This document shows positions 44,268 through 53,727 of a stretch of 64,000 nucleotides of DNA, piece by piece. The DNA lies in assembly GCF_011761495.1 (NCBI RefSeq), contig NZ_JAASRU010000010.1, forward strand, positions 41,434 through 105,433, in the 5' to 3' direction. The notes beneath the pieces were generated by a model, which saw only the letters and a program-made list of their open reading frames with translations, ran no database searches and was not told where the DNA came from. Numbering within the stretch: position 1 is the first letter of the stretch; each line of letters opens with the position of its first letter. The translations under genes were made by a program, and so were the position numbers. This DNA is from Alkalibacillus almallahensis (GTDB lineage: Bacteria > Bacillota > Bacilli > Bacillales > Alkalibacillaceae).

Positions 44268-44350
44268 TGAATTTTTTCTTTGTAAGGCGTATTATCACCC
44301 TTGTAATAGTCGTTACAAGGCTACGCAACGCCTAAATTCAAAGATAAAGG
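44268..44350 (+). promoter_or_regulatory. Structured leader or operator before the DUF3267 gene
   Basis: Perfect inverted repeat CCTTGTAA-N6-TTACAAGG (44299-44320) nested within AGGCGT/ACGCCT (44285-44290 and 44328-44333) and an outer CTTTG/CAAAG pairing. It may be a protein-binding operator or an RNA hairpin in the 5' leader. Confidence 0.5.
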
Positions 44351-44360
44351 AGGCCCTATC

Positions 44361-44909
44361 ATGACTTGTTGGAAAACGATCAACATTTCAAAAGAATTCG
44401 GCCATAATCGACTGAAAATCTTATCGGTTTTTTTCAGTATTATGTCATTTATAGTCCTATTTGTTCCATTTTCGATTATTCACCATAATGTGTCGTTACA
44501 TGAACCCGCACTTTGGCAAGTTTTGTTAGGGCTATTAACATTACCTATTTTGCATAAATTAGCTCACGCTTTTCCACTTACCTTTACGAGTAAGGAATTT
44601 ACGTTAAAATGGTATTTTAAATACCGCTATATACCAATGTTAAAATTTAAGATGCGTTCAAGTTTATCGAAACGCACGTCCATTATTATGATGTTAGCAC
44701 CTACCATTGTGCTGACACTACCATTGTTAGCTGGCGCAATCGTATTACCGACATTTTATCCAATCTTGATTGTATTTACTGCGATTCATCTGGGTATTTC
44801 CCTTACAGATTGGTTAATGTTATCATTCTTTATTAGAGCACCAAAACAATGTATTGTAGAAAAGTCAAAACACAATTATGATATTCTCGTTCAGTCTCCA
44901 CAAGCGTAG
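44361..44909 (+). CDS. DUF3267 family membrane protein
   Basis: A 182-residue protein with four helices. DUF3267 proteins look like membrane metalloproteases with an HExxH-type motif in the second helix; here the motif is HKLAH (residues 56-60), with Lys in place of the catalytic Glu. AAAGGAGG precedes the ATG. It lies between hpr and prsA. Confidence 0.75.
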   Translation: MTCWKTINISKEFGHNRLKILSVFFSIMSFIVLFVPFSIIHHNVSLHEPALWQVLLGLLTLPILHKLAHAFPLTFTSKEFTLKWYFKYRYIPMLKFKMRSSLSKRTSIIMMLAPTIVLTLPLLAGAIVLPTFYPILIVFTAIHLGISLTDWLMLSFFIRAPKQCIVEKSKHNYDILVQSPQA

Positions 44910-44939
44910 TATGATCGTAAGTCATTAGGAGGGGAAACA

Positions 44940-45119
44940 TTGCTACTGTTTTATGTACCATTTGCGTTGTTTATTTTTTATGCATTTAATACGATGACCC
45001 AGAAATTCTGTACAAAATCTGAGATGTCTAACGAAAAAAGCGTTAAAGTTTATCGTATGATTAACATTTCAATGCTTGTCTTACTCATCTCATCTTACTA
45101 TGAAGTGAATTTTCTATAA
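44940..45119 (+). CDS. Small membrane protein, unknown
   Basis: A 59-residue protein with two hydrophobic segments (residues 2-18 and 42-54) and a polar middle. It begins with a TTG after the strong site AGGAGGGG, and its stop is joined to a perfect terminator. Not recognised as a named family. Confidence 0.65.
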   Translation: MLLFYVPFALFIFYAFNTMTQKFCTKSEMSNEKSVKVYRMINISMLVLLISSYYEVNFL

Positions 45120-45156
45120 AAAAAGGTTGATCTTCAAATGAAGATCAACCTTTTTT
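45119..45156. terminator. Bidirectional terminator
   Basis: Perfect stem AAAAGGTTGATCTTC/GAAGATCAACCTTTT with 3-nt loop between the small membrane gene and the convergent YjcZ-type gene. Confidence 0.92.
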
Positions 45157-45164
45157 ATGAGTTT

Positions 45165-45254
45165 CTAGAACCAAGCGGCGCCCACAATGATGAGTAAAAT
45201 GAACAGCACAACAATTAGAGAAAATCCGCTGTAATAATCTTTTCCATAACTCAT
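45165..45254 (-). CDS. YjcZ family sporulation peptide
   Basis: A 29-residue peptide: short Tyr/Gly-rich head (MSYGKDYYSGF) and a hydrophobic helix with SLIVVLFILLIIVGAAW, the hallmark of YjcZ-type small sporulation proteins of Bacillus. AGGGGGTG lies 6 nt before the ATG. A CATACAATA sequence 29 nt upstream fits a mother-cell sigma (SigE/SigK) -10. Confidence 0.88.
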   Translation of the reverse strand: MSYGKDYYSGFSLIVVLFILLIIVGAAWF

Positions 45255-45282
45255 TTTTTCACCCCCTAATCCATATCTATCT

Positions 45283-45291
45283 TATTGTATG
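45283..45291 (-). promoter_or_regulatory. Possible SigE/SigK -10 of the YjcZ-type gene
   Basis: Minus-strand CATACAATA fits both SigE (CATACAHT) and SigK (CATANNNTA) -10 patterns. The -35 region is not convincing. Confidence 0.45.
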
Positions 45292-45398
45292 GTTGTGAAA
45301 GCTCAAGCGAATAGGCATGTGTCAACTTGATTAATGCCACTTTAAAATATTTATGGTATAGTTATGATTGTACATATAGAAAAATGGGGGAATCAGAG

Positions 45399-46265
45399 TT
45401 GAAAAAACTGATCGTACTACTCTTTGCAAGTATTTTATTTATTACTGCCTGTCAATCAGAGGAGGAAGTAGTTGTAGAATCTGAATCAGGTGATATCACA
45501 AAGGACGAGTTCTATAATGAACTGAAAGAACGTCACGGCGAGGAAGTATTAGAGCAAATTACGAAAGAAATGGTTCTTGAATCGCAATATGACGTGTCTC
45601 AAGAAGAAGTTGACCAAGATATAGAAGAATTTAAATCACAATTAGGGCCTCAATTCGAACAATTCTTAGCCCAACAAGGTTATGAAAATGAAGAAGATTT
45701 TCGTAACGACTTTTATATGAGTCAACTTGAATTCAAAGCAGCAACGGATGACCTAGATGTTTCAGATGAAGATGTGCGCATGCGTTATGAAAATATGCAA
45801 CAAGAAGTAAAAGCGCGCCACATTTTAGTTGAGGACAAAAGCACTGCAGAAGAAGTCATTCAAAAATATGAAGATGGTCAAGAATTCACTGCTCTTGCTG
45901 AAGAGTACTCAACTGACGGTTCTGCTAGCTCAGGTGGTGATCTTGGCTATTTCACTGGCGGTGACATGGTATTACCATTTGAACGCGCAGCCTTCTCACT
46001 AGATGTCGGGGAAATTAGTGAGCCTGTCGAAACACAGCATGGTTGGCACGTAATTTTAGTTGAGGACAAACGTGAAGCTGATGTGGAATTAGATTCTTTC
46101 GAAAACATGGAAAGTCAAATTCGAGAGTCATTATTAGCTTCTCAAGTCTCACAAGATGAACTCAATTCAATTATTGATGACGTGATGAATGAAGCTGATG
46201 TGTCCATACAAGACGATGACTTAGACCATATCTTTGATTCAGAAAACGAAAGTGAAGACGAATAA
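45399..46265 (+). CDS. prsA: Foldase lipoprotein PrsA
   Basis: A 288-residue extracytoplasmic foldase. It has a lipoprotein signal (LFITAC, cysteine at residue 18), flanking chaperone regions and a parvulin domain with VKARHILVEDKSTAEEVI, LAEEYSTDGSASSGGDLGYF and ETQHGWHVILV. The tail is very acidic. The TTG at 45399 was chosen because GGGGGAATCAGAG precedes it and only this start puts the signal peptide at the N-terminus. It helps exported proteins fold. Confidence 0.95.
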   Translation: MKKLIVLLFASILFITACQSEEEVVVESESGDITKDEFYNELKERHGEEVLEQITKEMVLESQYDVSQEEVDQDIEEFKSQLGPQFEQFLAQQGYENEEDFRNDFYMSQLEFKAATDDLDVSDEDVRMRYENMQQEVKARHILVEDKSTAEEVIQKYEDGQEFTALAEEYSTDGSASSGGDLGYFTGGDMVLPFERAAFSLDVGEISEPVETQHGWHVILVEDKREADVELDSFENMESQIRESLLASQVSQDELNSIIDDVMNEADVSIQDDDLDHIFDSENESEDE

Positions 46266-46279
46266 TATAGTTAACACAG

Positions 46280-46320
46280 AAAAGTTCCGAAACATGTCTA
46301 AAAGCTGTTTCGGAACTTTT
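46280..46320. terminator. Bidirectional terminator between prsA and yhaM
   Basis: Stem AAAAGTTCCGAAACA/TGTTTCGGAACTTTT. Confidence 0.92.
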
Positions 46321-46327
46321 TATATAC

Positions 46328-47266
46328 CTAAATTGTTGGCTTGTAAAATTGACGGTTCTCCATTGGAAAAATACGGTCAGTAAATTCACCAGGTTCCACT
46401 TTTTCAAGTGCCCGATTCATCATGTTCATCTTAGCATCAATCATATCAATTTGGTGCAATATTTCAGCTTCACGAACAATCGGCGTTTTCGGGCTTCCCC
46501 ATTCATTTTTACCGTGATGGCTTAAAACGAGATGTTGTAGTAGCATCACTTCTTCACCTTCGATCCCTAATTCTTGAGCCGTCACTTTAATTTCTTCGAC
46601 CATCATTGAAATATGACCAAGCATTTTACCTTCAAGTGTATAAGATGGTGAAGCTGGTGAAGATAGCTCTTTGACTTTACCGATATCGTGTAAAATAATA
46701 CCCGCATACAATAAATCCATATTTAAATTAGGATAGAGCGTCTTGAGTGATTGAGCGATTTTAAGCATGCTAATAACATGGTGCATCAGTCCAGAAGCAT
46801 ATTCGTGATGATTCTTTGTTGCAGCTGGGTAAACAAACACATCGTCGTTATACTTTTTCAAAATCTGTCTGACGATCCGTTGAATATTAGGGTTTTCCAA
46901 CGCAAAGATGGTTTGTGTTAAATAATCTTTCATTTCTTCCAAATCGACAGGTGCTTTCTCGATAAAGTCTTCTACTTTAACACCATCCATCTCATTAGCC
47001 AGACGAATTTGGCGTATATTCAATTGATGCTTGCCGCGAAATTGACGAATTTCACCTTGCACATGAACGATTGATTCCGCAAGAAACATTTCTTCGTCTT
47101 CTTTCGCCGCTTCCCACAATTTAGCCTCGATTTCACCACTTAAGTCCCGAAACACAATCGTTAAAAAGGGCTTACCATTACTCGCTACTCCTTTATCAAC
47201 GGATTTAATTAATAAGTAACCTTCAAATTGATCTCCAACTTCTCGATTAGCTACGCCTTGTGTCAT
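46328..47266 (-). CDS. yhaM: 3'-5' exoribonuclease YhaM
   Basis: A 312-residue nuclease with an N-terminal OB-fold domain (about 12-100, [20 protein letters not shown]) and a C-terminal HD domain with the metal motif [11 protein letters not shown] (near 190) and [18 protein letters not shown]. YhaM degrades RNA and single-stranded DNA from the 3' end with Mn or Co. AAGGAG precedes the ATG. It follows yhaN on the same strand, 38 nt away. Confidence 0.95.
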   Translation of the reverse strand: MTQGVANREVGDQFEGYLLIKSVDKGVASNGKPFLTIVFRDLSGEIEAKLWEAAKEDEEMFLAESIVHVQGEIRQFRGKHQLNIRQIRLANEMDGVKVEDFIEKAPVDLEEMKDYLTQTIFALENPNIQRIVRQILKKYNDDVFVYPAATKNHHEYASGLMHHVISMLKIAQSLKTLYPNLNMDLLYAGIILHDIGKVKELSSPASPSYTLEGKMLGHISMMVEEIKVTAQELGIEGEEVMLLQHLVLSHHGKNEWGSPKTPIVREAEILHQIDMIDAKMNMMNRALEKVEPGEFTDRIFPMENRQFYKPTI

Positions 47267-47304
47267 ATCATCGCACTCCTTTTATTAAACTATTATCTTC
47301 TTCG

Positions 47305-50208
47305 CTAATTTAAATGTATCACATGATAAGGTGTAGATGATGGTCCCTCTTCAAATGAAAAATAAATAATTTGTTGTTTCTTTGCTTGCTGGGATAGGAT
47401 CCTCATCATTTCTTGTTTGCGTTCATGATCAAAATGGACAAACGCATCATCCAATATAAACGGAAATGCTTTGGTATCTCTTAAAGACTCATTTAAAGCG
47501 AACCTTAAAGCAACATAGAGTTGATCAGCAGTCCCGTCTGACAATTGCCTCACATCAAACCATACATCATCATATCGCTGTACCATTAAAGATTCCTCTT
47601 GGGAAAATCGAACGGTTTGATAGATTCCTTGAGTCAATTTATTAAACAATTGAGAGGTTTGAGTCAATACATGAGGTAAGTAATCGTATTGATACTTTGA
47701 CTTTGTGTCTTGAATAAGTCCTTTAGCTACTTTTAAAGCTGCCCATTGTTTTGACAATGTTTTAATTTCATCTTCAATTTTCGATCGTTCATGAATAAGA
47801 TCAGATAATCGACCATCTTCTTCTATTTGTCTAATGTGTGCCGTACAATCAGCTAGGCGTTGTCGTTTTTCCTCTAACTGTGCCTCTCCTGTCTCTTTTC
47901 GATGTCGATTGTTCTGAAGCACCTCTTGTAAGTGATCCCAGTTATAAGACTGAGCAATCACCTCTTCTGTACTGTCACCGAATAATTGTTTAACAGCTTT
48001 ATATGCTTCCGTCCTCTTCTGGTCTTTCTCTTGATAAGTGGCAAACGCCTGAATGACATCTTCTAACTCCGATTCATTTTCTACATCAATTTCCGACAAC
48101 ATATCCTCCATTGCTTGTTCATATGGGGCATATTCGTCTTTTAACTCTTGTAATTGCTTCTCTAATTCTTCTAACCAATGATGATGCTGATCTATTTGAT
48201 TTGTTATATCACGTTCTTGATTTAAATATTCACGCACTAATGATAAGCCAGCTTGGTCGTCGCGCCAATTCAAATCATTCACATAATAAGATAAAAAGCG
48301 TTGCATTTGTTCCTTGATATAGTCTAGTGAAGATTCGGTCGTTCGTTGTGATTCAACTAATTGATCGATATCACTCAATATATGTTTAGCATTAATCAAT
48401 TGTTGGGCGATATCTTCCCATTGTTCGAGTTCATAGCGTTCTAACCAAGGATGTTGATTAATTTCTTGGTTTTGTTTGAATTCAAGATCATCAATGATTT
48501 CTTCAATCGACAATCGTCCACTTTCAACTTCACGTAATTCACTGTTCACGTAATCGATTTTGGTTTGAAGGTCGCGATTATCATTGATAAGCTGATCATC
48601 ATTCGCTATGATACGTTCTATTTCGCTTTTTTCTTGTTCTAAATATACCTCTTCTTCTGAGTTACCTGAATGACTTACCTGTTGATCATTGCTTCGCTGC
48701 AGTCGAATGTGCAGGACATAAACTGCTACCCCACTGATGCCAGCATACATATAACTAAAAACATTCATCCAACCCATGACACCAGTTAATACAAACCCAA
48801 TCGCTAAAGCAAGCGCCAACCATTTACCTACCATAAATGATGTCTGTTTTAAAGAAGTTTGACGGTTACGTGAAGAGCTACCACGTGAGGCACCAGTTTG
48901 ACCAATAAAAATCTGTTGGTTAACATGCTCAAGTTTTCGTGAGTTCGTAGCACGTTCCTCTTCTGTCAGTAATCTCTTTTGATTATCTTGCTGCTTAGAT
49001 TCTAATGATCTCAATTCATCTAATTTAATTCGTTTACGACGTTCTAAGTCACTTAATTTTTCTGCATTCGCATGTAAGTCATAAGCAATTCGTGACCATG
49101 TTTGTTTCGTATAATCACTTACAGATAATGATCTTAATTCAGATTCATCAACTGGCAAATTCAGCTTTTGTAATTGTGCGCGTTTTGATTGAATTTGACT
49201 AGATAAATCATCATACTGCTGTTTCTTATATTCCCATTCCACCGTCCACGCTTGTATTTCATCAAGTGTGAATGGAAAATGGGCTTTTTTTGATTGAGCC
49301 ATTAGCCGATTACGTTCTTCTTTCGCTTCACTCATCTTAGCCATAATCGCTCGAGCGCGGTCATCATAGGTTTGACGTTTCGCTTTAACATCCTCATATC
49401 GATCAATGACATCTTGGGACAAATGTGAATGATTGAGCAATGATGCCATTTCCTGATCCAGTAATTGAACACGATCAATGGAAGAAGAAACTTGAAGCAA
49501 TTGTTGATTATCTTTGATTTGTTGATTCAACTGTTCATCTTCATCTTTTAATGCTTGGATATCTAATTCCAATTGTTTGGCTTCTTGATAAAGTGTAGCG
49601 TGTTCTTGTTCTTTTATTTGTGCTTTCTCAATTTCTTCATTGATAGCTTTTAATTGCTGCAAAGCTTGGTTAATAGGAGGTTTACGACCTTGTTTCTTGA
49701 ACAGTTTATCGCTCTCTTTCGTTAAGCCTTGTTCAATCTCAACAATATCTTCAGAGCCTGTTAAACCTAAATTGAATAATACTTTCCCAATGTCATCTGA
49801 CTGTTGATGTCGAATGGCTTCAAGATCACGATCCTGGAAGGAGAAAATGGCTTGATAGATATAATGATCCACATGATCCAATAATCGCTCGACTTCTTTA
49901 TCCTGAACGACTTCTCCAGCTAAATATCCTACTCTCTTACCTCGATTACGATGAGAAAATCGCTCAATCGTGTATTCATCTACTCCATCTGTTAAAATGA
50001 GCCGACCACCTAGTTGCCCATCCAATAATGACGTATATTGTTCACGCTCAGAAGCTGATAATCCAAATAAGATATACGTGATAAATGATCGTAGTGATGA
50101 TTTACCTGACTCGTTATTACCGTATAAATAATTAAATCCACTTGTTAAATCGATCGTTTTTTGATGCCATTTCCCAAATGACACCACTTCTAATTGCTTA
50201 ATCCACAC
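47305..50208 (-). CDS. yhaN: Large AAA/SMC-like ATPase YhaN
   Basis: A 967-residue ATPase of the Rad50/SbcC type. Walker A is YLYGNNESGKSS (near residue 30). Long coiled coils run from about 170 to 450 and 500 to 830, with two hydrophobic segments between, around 455-500 (LALALAIGFVLTGVMGW and following). The C-terminal signature LSDGTADQLYVALRFAL and Walker B FILDDAFVHFD complete the head. The GTG at 50208 overlaps the yhaO stop (TAATGTG). It works with the YhaO nuclease in DNA end processing, by analogy to SbcCD. Confidence 0.93.
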   Translation of the reverse strand: MWIKQLEVVSFGKWHQKTIDLTSGFNYLYGNNESGKSSLRSFITYILFGLSASEREQYTSLLDGQLGGRLILTDGVDEYTIERFSHRNRGKRVGYLAGEVVQDKEVERLLDHVDHYIYQAIFSFQDRDLEAIRHQQSDDIGKVLFNLGLTGSEDIVEIEQGLTKESDKLFKKQGRKPPINQALQQLKAINEEIEKAQIKEQEHATLYQEAKQLELDIQALKDEDEQLNQQIKDNQQLLQVSSSIDRVQLLDQEMASLLNHSHLSQDVIDRYEDVKAKRQTYDDRARAIMAKMSEAKEERNRLMAQSKKAHFPFTLDEIQAWTVEWEYKKQQYDDLSSQIQSKRAQLQKLNLPVDESELRSLSVSDYTKQTWSRIAYDLHANAEKLSDLERRKRIKLDELRSLESKQQDNQKRLLTEEERATNSRKLEHVNQQIFIGQTGASRGSSSRNRQTSLKQTSFMVGKWLALALAIGFVLTGVMGWMNVFSYMYAGISGVAVYVLHIRLQRSNDQQVSHSGNSEEEVYLEQEKSEIERIIANDDQLINDNRDLQTKIDYVNSELREVESGRLSIEEIIDDLEFKQNQEINQHPWLERYELEQWEDIAQQLINAKHILSDIDQLVESQRTTESSLDYIKEQMQRFLSYYVNDLNWRDDQAGLSLVREYLNQERDITNQIDQHHHWLEELEKQLQELKDEYAPYEQAMEDMLSEIDVENESELEDVIQAFATYQEKDQKRTEAYKAVKQLFGDSTEEVIAQSYNWDHLQEVLQNNRHRKETGEAQLEEKRQRLADCTAHIRQIEEDGRLSDLIHERSKIEDEIKTLSKQWAALKVAKGLIQDTKSKYQYDYLPHVLTQTSQLFNKLTQGIYQTVRFSQEESLMVQRYDDVWFDVRQLSDGTADQLYVALRFALNESLRDTKAFPFILDDAFVHFDHERKQEMMRILSQQAKKQQIIYFSFEEGPSSTPYHVIHLN

Positions 50209-50209
50209 A

Positions 50210-51433
50210 TTAATCCCTTCTATCATTCAGTAATTGATTGATGACTAATTGTTCTGCTTGGTCTTGAATATCTGATAGTTCTTCATCACTAAATGTTCCG
50301 ATATGATCTTTGAACTGGCGATGTTGAAGTAAATCGGTTAAATAAGTCGTCACTTGGTTTTTATCATGTTCCTCTGATAATTTAATCACTTCACCAACAA
50401 ATTGATTCGATTGTTTAAGCTGGTTACGATCGTAGGAAACACTCGTTTTTAACTCTAAAAAAGTTAACCATATCCAGTTAGATGCTTGATTTTCCTGCTC
50501 ATTTAGCCACTGTAACAACTCTGTTTCATAGCCTTGAAGAATATCTGGTACGATGACTTGAAGACGTAACCAAACCTTACCGTGTTGATGCCTTAATTGA
50601 TCCTTATAATCAGCCAACACTTTGACAAGATCGTCGATTTTATCACTTGATGAGGCGGTCGTTTGTTCATCTAAAAAAAGCACATCATGTAATGAATGGA
50701 AGGAGAGGTTAGTTTGTTGTTCCGTTAATTCCACAACATAACAACCTTTCTCCCCTGTTTCCTTCATATGACGACCTTGGATATTACCTGGATAGACGAT
50801 ATAAGGTCTTTGCGCTAATAAATCACGCTTATGAATATGCCCGAGCGCCCAATAATCAAATGGTTTTGCTTTCAAATCTTCCAACTGAAATGGCGCGTAC
50901 TGATCGTGCTCTTCATTTGATTTTAGACTCCCATGTAAAGTCGCAATATGATAACCCGACCGGTCAATTCGCTCGTATTCATGCACTTTTGGTTCTCTTA
51001 CTGCTCTGGATTCATAACTGAACCCATATAAGTGAGCTTCAGTCTCGCCTTTTCTGAATGTTGTCACCGACACTTCTTCGGTTGGAAAAATATATGTGTT
51101 TTCTGGTAGTGTTAAATCAACTTTACGCATCATATCGTAATCATGATTACCAAAACTAATATAAACGTTAATCCCGTACGTATTTAGTTGTGATAGTCCT
51201 CGTTTTAGCGTTACAAGTGATTTTAAAGAAGCGGACTGAACATCAAATAGATCGCCAACAATTACTACAAAATCAACTTGTTCATTTACCGCTAGTTCAA
51301 TCAAACGTTCAAACGCCTTTAACGTCGCGTTCTGCACATCATATAAGATATTTTCTGGTACTTCACGCATCCCTTTAAAAGGACTGTCTAAATGTAAATC
51401 GGCTGTATGTATAAATCGAATCGGCTGTTTCAT
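50210..51433 (-). CDS. yhaO: SbcD/Mre11-like nuclease YhaO
   Basis: A 407-residue calcineurin-like phosphoesterase. Metal motifs are HTADLHLDSPF (near residue 7), VGDLFD, SFGNHDYD, HGSLK and LGHIHKRD. Start 51433 follows AAGGAGG. It is coupled to yhaN; together they should form an Mre11-Rad50-like DNA repair nuclease. Confidence 0.95.
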   Translation of the reverse strand: MKQPIRFIHTADLHLDSPFKGMREVPENILYDVQNATLKAFERLIELAVNEQVDFVVIVGDLFDVQSASLKSLVTLKRGLSQLNTYGINVYISFGNHDYDMMRKVDLTLPENTYIFPTEEVSVTTFRKGETEAHLYGFSYESRAVREPKVHEYERIDRSGYHIATLHGSLKSNEEHDQYAPFQLEDLKAKPFDYWALGHIHKRDLLAQRPYIVYPGNIQGRHMKETGEKGCYVVELTEQQTNLSFHSLHDVLFLDEQTTASSSDKIDDLVKVLADYKDQLRHQHGKVWLRLQVIVPDILQGYETELLQWLNEQENQASNWIWLTFLELKTSVSYDRNQLKQSNQFVGEVIKLSEEHDKNQVTTYLTDLLQHRQFKDHIGTFSDEELSDIQDQAEQLVINQLLNDRRD

Positions 51434-51583
51434 CGTGATCCTCCTTACTATGTATTTTACCAAAAGATAAAAGCGAATGCACGTTCGATTACTATTAAAT
51501 GCTTTTAAGGCGTCAGACTATTTACAAAACTACGGAAATTCCATATAGTTAAAGTAGCCTAACTAAACTTGAGGAGGACAAAC

Positions 51584-51769
51584 ATGAAGACTTATTTTTT
51601 AACGGTTTTTTCACAAAAGGGAGAGAACTTATTAGACGATACAATTGAAGCACAAAACGATGAGGAAGCATCAAAGATTGGTAAAGAACGTCTAGCTGAA
51701 CACGGCTATCAAGAGTCGACTCATCGCTGTGTATCACCAGATGGACGTTTAGTGTTATTTCATCGATAA
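51584..51769 (+). CDS. yhzD: YhzD-like small protein
   Basis: A 61-residue protein with KTYFLTVFSQKGENLLDDTI at the start and THRCVSPDGRLVLFHR at the end, resembling the YhzD family of Bacillus. GAGGAGG lies before the ATG at 51584. Role unknown. It lies between yhaO and yheA. Confidence 0.75.
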   Translation: MKTYFLTVFSQKGENLLDDTIEAQNDEEASKIGKERLAEHGYQESTHRCVSPDGRLVLFHR

Positions 51770-51778
51770 GACAAAAAG

Positions 51779-51802
51779 AGGCTGCCGCAGTTGCGACAGC
51801 CT
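51779..51802 (-). terminator. Terminator after yheA
   Basis: Stem AGGCTGCCGC/GCGACAGCCT (one mismatch) with a minus-strand T run. Confidence 0.8.
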
Positions 51803-51810
51803 ATCATTAT

Positions 51811-52167
51811 TTATTGTTGTTGTTCATCTTCACCGTAAAGTTCTTCTAACGGCTTCGTGATAATCTTACTGACATCGCCAATTAATGTATTAAGGCGCTG
51901 CTCTTCTTCCATAAGCTTAGAAATATCTTCGTTTTGTTGAACAAGTTCAACAACTTGTTGAGCATTTTCAACTTCTTCTTGTGTGATTTCTTCACCTTGA
52001 GCTTGTTTTTGTTGCAATTCAAGCTGTGTATCACGGAAGTTATCGAACATTTGCTTCGTTGTTGGATCGTTCATTACTTTTTCATACGCTTCTTTTAGCG
52101 CTTGGAATTCTTCACTTTCGCGAAGTCCTTTTTCTAAATCGTAAGCTAAATCATAAATATTTGACAC
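51811..52167 (-). CDS. yheA: YlbF/YmcA family protein YheA
   Basis: A 118-residue all-helical protein of the DUF964 family (YIYDLAYDLEKGLRE-type start, then FQALKEAYEKVMNDPTTKQM). YlbF and YmcA relatives assist mRNA processing and biofilm or competence control; the role of YheA itself is less clear. The GTG at 52167 follows AGGAGG. It is downstream of yheB. Confidence 0.9.
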   Translation of the reverse strand: MSNIYDLAYDLEKGLRESEEFQALKEAYEKVMNDPTTKQMFDNFRDTQLELQQKQAQGEEITQEEVENAQQVVELVQQNEDISKLMEEEQRLNTLIGDVSKIITKPLEELYGEDEQQQ

Positions 52168-52245
52168 AATATACCTCCTAGAAACTTGCACATATTCGAA
52201 CCCTACTTTAACAGAGATTTACCCTGCTGTATAGTCAAAACTCAA

Positions 52246-53379
52246 TTATCCGACAAAAATCACAATCAACCCTTGCACTAAGCCAATTGTACCACCAAGT
52301 AAAGCTCCTAAATACGTAATCATCTTTAATTCACGTCTTGAAATGTCTAAGACCATTTTTTCCAAACGTTTCACATCAAATTGACTGACTTGCTTTTCTA
52401 CCATTTGACTTAAATCGATTTGCTTCATAATGGTTTCAAGATGAGCAGCTATTTGATTAAGCATGAGCGTGACAAGGTTAGGGATAATATCGTGTTTTGC
52501 TTGATATTCGAATGTCTTTAACCATGTTGAAACGGGTTCATGTAAGTATTTCCTAATATCTAATTCATTAACGATGTAATTGGCCATTTGATCTTCAATC
52601 TGATCGTGCAATAACTTGTGTCGCATGCTTGCAAGATCAAGATGCTGCCACTTATGCCATTCGGCTCGAAGCATCGTTTCCACCGTCTCATGTGTATCAT
52701 CAGAACGGATGAATTGATTAATCGCAGGAGTAATCTTCTCAACTAGTCCTTCTTCACCTAAATAATTCGACACCATATTTCCTAGAAAGCCTTGACTTTG
52801 TAAGAAACTAGCCCCCGCTTCAGATATTTTTCTTTGACCTTCTCGACTATTCACGTATTGATCGACTTGTTCTAATAAATATCGTGTTGCTTGAGGCAAA
52901 GATTCATCGATCGTCTGCGTCAGTTGATCAGGCAATATTTCATGCAACGTCTTCGTTTGTTCACGGTCATAGATATGGCGTAATTGTTCAGCAATCTTCT
53001 TCGTTAAATTGGCCTCAATTTGCTCCGCTGACCAGTCTGATTTCACATTATTTAAAAGATCGATTGTGCGTTTTTCAGATTCACACCATTCATCATATTT
53101 AAGCGATACAGCTTCTGTCACTTGTTGATTGAACGATGGACTGACTAACTTTTCTTTTAAAGCGTCTTGTGTCACTAAATGTGATGTTACTAAATAACCC
53201 AGTTGTTCAGCTAACTCTTCTTGGCGCTTGGGAATCAATCCTGGTGTAAACGGTAATTGAAAACGACCAATATATTTCGCCTTATATGGTTTAAATAGCA
53301 TTTTAATCGCTAAGTGGTTCGTCATGCCACCTATTAATGCGCCTACAACTACCATCATTAGCACTAAAAGTACAGTCAT
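52246..53379 (-). CDS. yheB: DUF445 membrane protein YheB
   Basis: A 377-residue protein, the same length as B. subtilis YheB. One helix at each end (residues 2-24 and about 352-376) frames a long helical domain; the pattern GALIGGMTNHLAIKMLFKPY and PFTPGLIPKRQEELA is diagnostic. Its role is unknown, possibly at the spore or cell membrane. Start 53379 follows AAAGCTGGTG. Confidence 0.92.
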   Translation of the reverse strand: MTVLLVLMMVVVGALIGGMTNHLAIKMLFKPYKAKYIGRFQLPFTPGLIPKRQEELAEQLGYLVTSHLVTQDALKEKLVSPSFNQQVTEAVSLKYDEWCESEKRTIDLLNNVKSDWSAEQIEANLTKKIAEQLRHIYDREQTKTLHEILPDQLTQTIDESLPQATRYLLEQVDQYVNSREGQRKISEAGASFLQSQGFLGNMVSNYLGEEGLVEKITPAINQFIRSDDTHETVETMLRAEWHKWQHLDLASMRHKLLHDQIEDQMANYIVNELDIRKYLHEPVSTWLKTFEYQAKHDIIPNLVTLMLNQIAAHLETIMKQIDLSQMVEKQVSQFDVKRLEKMVLDISRRELKMITYLGALLGGTIGLVQGLIVIFVG

Positions 53380-53503
53380 ATTATCACCAGCTTTCATAAC
53401 AAATCTCACTTTACATACTGTAGCATATTTGATTTAGCATTGCGATTTTACACACATGATTTTTTTGTATCAGGTTAACCTAAACGATAAAGGAGGGTGT
53501 TGG

Positions 53504-53692
53504 ATGGCATCTAAGAAAAACCAAGAAAAAGACCCGCGAAGCGAATTCGATTTAGATGTCGAACGCATGTTAAATGAAGGGTTAGCTGGTGGCCAAGTGA
53601 ATCCTAAAGATGGTCAAAGTCAAATCGAACAATCTCACGACATTCGTCGAAATAATAAACCATTTGCAAAAGCAGATGACGATGAGAGCTAG
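53504..53692 (+). CDS. Small hydrophilic protein, unknown
   Basis: A 62-residue charged protein without hydrophobic segments (DPRSEFDLDVERMLNEGLAG in the middle). AAAGGAGGGTG precedes the ATG. Divergent from yheB and ended by a GC-rich palindrome. It looks like a small conserved Bacillaceae protein but I cannot name it. Confidence 0.7.
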   Translation: MASKKNQEKDPRSEFDLDVERMLNEGLAGGQVNPKDGQSQIEQSHDIRRNNKPFAKADDDES

Positions 53693-53706
53693 GCCGCGGC
53701 CTAGCT
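53687..53706 (+). terminator. Terminator-like palindrome after the 62-residue ORF
   Basis: Perfect palindrome AGCTAGGCCGCGGCCTAGCT overlapping the stop codon, with a weak T tract after it. Confidence 0.7.
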
Positions 53707-53727
53707 CAATTTTATGATCTACACCCG

